Source of the DNA: Chloroflexi bacterium RBG_16_64_32
GTDB taxonomy: Bacteria > Chloroflexota > Dehalococcoidia > SM23-28-2 > RBG-16-64-32
DNA: 7,817 bases
Assembly (NCBI GenBank): GCA_001795235.1
Contig: MGNZ01000009.1
Coordinates: forward strand, 1-7,817
Direction of reading: 5' to 3'
The position numbers and the translations under genes are program-made. The notes below the pieces were generated by a model. It made no database searches, was not told the origin of the DNA, and was given only the letters and a program-made list of their open reading frames with translations. Positions 5,776 through 7,817 of this stretch are shown piece after piece (position 1 is the stretch's first letter; each line of letters begins with the position of its first letter).

Positions 5776-6399
5776 ATGCCGTCTCAGCAGATTCGGGCGC
5801 AGAACCGCTACCGCCGCATCCTGGACGCGGCCCTGCGGGTGTTCTCACGGCGGGGATACCGCGACGCCAGCGTCGATGAGATCGCGGACGAGTCGCAGAC
5901 CTCCAAGGGCGGGGTCTACTTCCACTTTCCGGGTAAAGAGGCGATCTTCCTCGCCCTCCTGGACCGGACGGCCGAGCGGCTGCGGACGAAGATCAATGAG
6001 GCTATGACCACTCACGACGACCCGATCGCCAAGGCGGACGCCGCCCTGATGGCCGTCCTACACACGTTCGCCAAGCACCGCGCCCTCGCCCGGCTGTTTA
6101 TGGTGGAGGCGCTGGGCGCGGGGCGCGAGTTCCACCAGCGGTCGGTTGAGATACGCGGGGAGTTCGCGGGCATTATCCAGGGACATCTGGATGATGCCGT
6201 GCGACAGGGCGTCATCGAGCCCGTGGACACCGAGATCGCCGGCCGGGCATGGTTCGGCGCCCTGAACGAGGTGATCACCGGCTGGGTGCTGGCCGGGCGT
6301 CCTGAGCGTCTGGAGGACGCCTACGCCGCGCTGCGTCCCCTCCTAATGCGCGGTGTCGGGGCCACCGAACGGCCTCGCGAGCCGGTGGAGGAGCGATGA
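5776..6399 (+). CDS. TetR/AcrR-family transcriptional regulator
   Basis: A 207-residue regulator with the TetR layout. The N-terminal three-helix DNA-binding domain covers about 11-57 (RRILDAALRVFSRRGYRD, then ASVDEIADESQTSKGGVYFHF as the helix-turn-helix, with FPGKEAIF after it). An all-helical ligand and dimer domain covers about 58-192, ending in a polar tail. Family members usually repress their own or neighbouring genes and release DNA when a small molecule binds; the ligand here is unknown. The frame can be extended to ATG 5737 or GTG 5698, but those precede or overlap the predicted promoter, and the extra residues would be encoded by the palindrome. The ATG at 5776 gives the normal short basic N-terminus, though it lacks a Shine-Dalgarno. 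The gene overlaps menF by 4 bp (ATGA) and is divergent from menG, so control of menaquinone synthesis is the natural inference. It is not a typical member of men clusters. Confidence 0.88.
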   Translation: MPSQQIRAQNRYRRILDAALRVFSRRGYRDASVDEIADESQTSKGGVYFHFPGKEAIFLALLDRTAERLRTKINEAMTTHDDPIAKADAALMAVLHTFAKHRALARLFMVEALGAGREFHQRSVEIRGEFAGIIQGHLDDAVRQGVIEPVDTEIAGRAWFGALNEVITGWVLAGRPERLEDAYAALRPLLMRGVGATERPREPVEER

Positions 6400-7811
6400 C
6401 GACCGGCCTCAAGCAAGCGGAGCTCAACGAGCGCCTGGCGCGTGTCGTGGAACTGGGACAACGGGAGGCGTCCCGAGGCGGCCAGCCGGTCCTCGTCAGC
6501 ACGACCGCACGCGTTCCGCACGTGGACCCCGCCGACCTGTTCGATCGGGCCAGGACGGACGAGCGCACGTACTGGGAGCAACCGGACAAGGGTTTCTCGA
6601 TGGTCGCGATCGGCGAGGCGGCCCGGCTCACGGGCGGGGGCGAGCGACGGTTCTCGCAGGTGGCCGCGGCCTGGCGCCGCCTGCTATCGCGGGCCGTGAC
6701 TGATACGAGCGACGACGCCCCTGTGGCGGCCCCCCTGTGCCTGGGCGGCTTCGCCTTTGATCCTGTTCGCAGGCGCGAACCGATCTGGGACGAACACCCG
6801 GATGCTCTCCTGGTTATCCCTCGTTTCCTGTTCGCCTCCAGTGGGGGCTCCACCTGGCTCACCGTGAGCGCGATGGTCGGCCCGGGCAGCGACGGTCGCG
6901 TCGCCGACGCGGTGGCGGCCGACCTGCGCGACATCCTGGCGGGAGGGGCCAGGGTGGCCGGGGCGGCAGAATCTGGGGGTGAGGCTGTCCCGGAAGAAGA
7001 CGTCGAGGCCGGCCGCTGGCAGGGTTCGGTGGCTGCCGTGGTGGAGGACATCCGCCGGGGCGCCGTCGAGAAGCTGGTCTTGGCGCGGCGGCTCCGGGCC
7101 CGGGCCCCGCGGCCGATTGACCCTGGACCGGTCATCCGCAGGCTGCGGGCGGGCTACGGAGGCTGCACGGTCTTCGCCTTCGCCAGAGGTGGGAGCTGCT
7201 TCCTCGGGGCGACGCCAGAGCGGCTGGTGCGGTTTGAGCGAGGGGTCGTGCGGGCGGACTGCCTGGCCGGCTCCACCGCCCGCGGCGGCAATGAGCGCGA
7301 GGACGAAGCCCTGGGAGATGCGCTGCTGGCCGACGATAAGGAGCGGCACGAGCACGCCCTTGTCGTACGCGCCCTTCGGGACGCCCTGGGGCCGCTGTGC
7401 TCGCGCCTCGACGTTCCGGCGACCCCGGGCCTCCTGCGAATGCCCAACGTCCAGCACCTGCACACGCCCGTGGAGGGAGTGATGGAGGGGGAGTGGCACG
7501 TCATTGAGCTGGCGGAGCGTCTGCACCCGACACCGGCCGCCGGCGGCCTCCCGCGCCAGGCGGCTCTGCCTTTGATCCGGTCGTATGAGGGGTTCGACCG
7601 AGGGTGGTACGCCGGCCCCGTGGGGTGGGTCGATGCTCGCGGCGAGGGCGAGTTCGCGGTGGCCATCCGCTCCGCTCTGTTGAGGGGGAACGAGGCCGTG
7701 CTCTACGCCGGTTGCGGCATCGTGGCCGGGTCCGAACCAGAGCGGGAGTACGAAGAGTCCTGCCTGAAGATGCGGCCGATGCTATGGGCGCTGAACGGCA
7801 AACCGACGTAG
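6396..7811 (+). CDS. menF: Isochorismate synthase (MenF), menaquinone pathway
   Basis: A 471-residue chorismate-utilising enzyme that isomerises chorismate to isochorismate with Mg2+, the first committed step of o-succinylbenzoate menaquinone synthesis. The N-terminal half is variable, with GGFAFDP at 117-123. The conserved C-terminal domain has EKLVLARRL (225-233; K226 aligns with the general base K190 of E. coli MenF), FLGATPERL (269-277; E275 aligns with the general acid E240), LAGSTARG (290-297), DDKERHEHALVV (313-324; E319, Mg ligand), HPTPAAGGLPR (377-387), WYAGPVGWVD (404-413) and YAGCGIVAGSEPEREYEE (437-454; E451, Mg ligand). These pairings come from remembered spacing, not a computed alignment. 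A GGAGGAG at 6387-6393 precedes the ATG, and the start overlaps the TetR stop (ATGA), so the two are translationally coupled. A salicylate or siderophore role (EntC/PchA-like) is possible in principle, but menG next door favours menaquinone. The window ends 6 bp after the stop; further men genes may follow. Confidence 0.92.
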   Translation: MTTGLKQAELNERLARVVELGQREASRGGQPVLVSTTARVPHVDPADLFDRARTDERTYWEQPDKGFSMVAIGEAARLTGGGERRFSQVAAAWRRLLSRAVTDTSDDAPVAAPLCLGGFAFDPVRRREPIWDEHPDALLVIPRFLFASSGGSTWLTVSAMVGPGSDGRVADAVAADLRDILAGGARVAGAAESGGEAVPEEDVEAGRWQGSVAAVVEDIRRGAVEKLVLARRLRARAPRPIDPGPVIRRLRAGYGGCTVFAFARGGSCFLGATPERLVRFERGVVRADCLAGSTARGGNEREDEALGDALLADDKERHEHALVVRALRDALGPLCSRLDVPATPGLLRMPNVQHLHTPVEGVMEGEWHVIELAERLHPTPAAGGLPRQAALPLIRSYEGFDRGWYAGPVGWVDARGEGEFAVAIRSALLRGNEAVLYAGCGIVAGSEPEREYEESCLKMRPMLWALNGKPT

Positions 7812-7817
7812 CAGCGG

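Noticed and set aside
5767..5795. Perfect TTGACA at 5767-5772 as a + strand promoter
   Set aside because: No acceptable -10 lies 16-18 bp downstream, and RNA from it would begin inside the TetR coding region.
6397..6399. TGA recoded as a sense codon, given the TAG bias
   Set aside because: The TGA ends a TetR protein of normal length exactly at the menF start, and the other genes give full-length proteins with the standard code.
6275..7526. Long minus-strand open frames opposite menF
   Set aside because: They are Arg/Ser/Pro-rich with no motifs and are antisense to a complete isochorismate synthase.

Overview
This is a GC-rich (about two-thirds G+C by eye), densely packed bacterial chromosomal segment. 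It carries eight complete protein genes and the tail of a ninth. I see no rRNA, tRNA, insertion sequence, phage gene or CRISPR array. The menaquinone genes, the HSDL2-like dehydrogenase and the D-aminoacylase would fit a Chloroflexota (Dehalococcoidia-like) or actinobacterial genome. That is an impression from the protein styles, not a demonstrated placement.

Layout. Positions 1-94 hold the last 30 codons of an unidentified + strand gene. Close behind it on the same strand are a zinc-dependent N-acyl-D-amino-acid deacylase (104-1591) and, 2 bp later, a metallo-beta-lactamase-fold hydrolase (1594-2301). These look like one operon. The hydrolase stop overlaps the stop of a convergent gene in a shared CTAG. 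That gene (2298-2894, - strand) encodes a small single-pass membrane-anchored protein of unknown function and has its own good sigma70-type promoter at 2941-2970. Further right, also on the - strand, are two short-chain dehydrogenases (3016-3870 and 3923-4729) 52 bp apart, probably co-transcribed. A gene-free stretch (4730-4974) carries a candidate promoter for them.

The right third is a menaquinone locus. The demethylmenaquinone methyltransferase gene menG (4975-5667, - strand) diverges from a TetR-family regulator (5776-6399, + strand). The regulator overlaps the isochorismate synthase gene menF (6396-7811) by ATGA. MenF catalyses the first committed step from chorismate and MenG the last methylation, so the two ends of the pathway flank one regulator. 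The 108 bp between menG and the regulator holds a perfect 20-bp inverted repeat, placed where the regulator's transcript should start. This points to an autoregulatory operator that could also affect menF and possibly menG. The window ends 6 bp after menF, where further men genes may follow.

The most interesting signals are this TetR-menF unit with its palindrome, and a stop-codon bias that is odd for GC-rich DNA: eight of nine genes end in TAG, and the only TGA is forced by the ATGA overlap. I did not find a clearly new multi-gene system; most of the window is recognisable metabolism.
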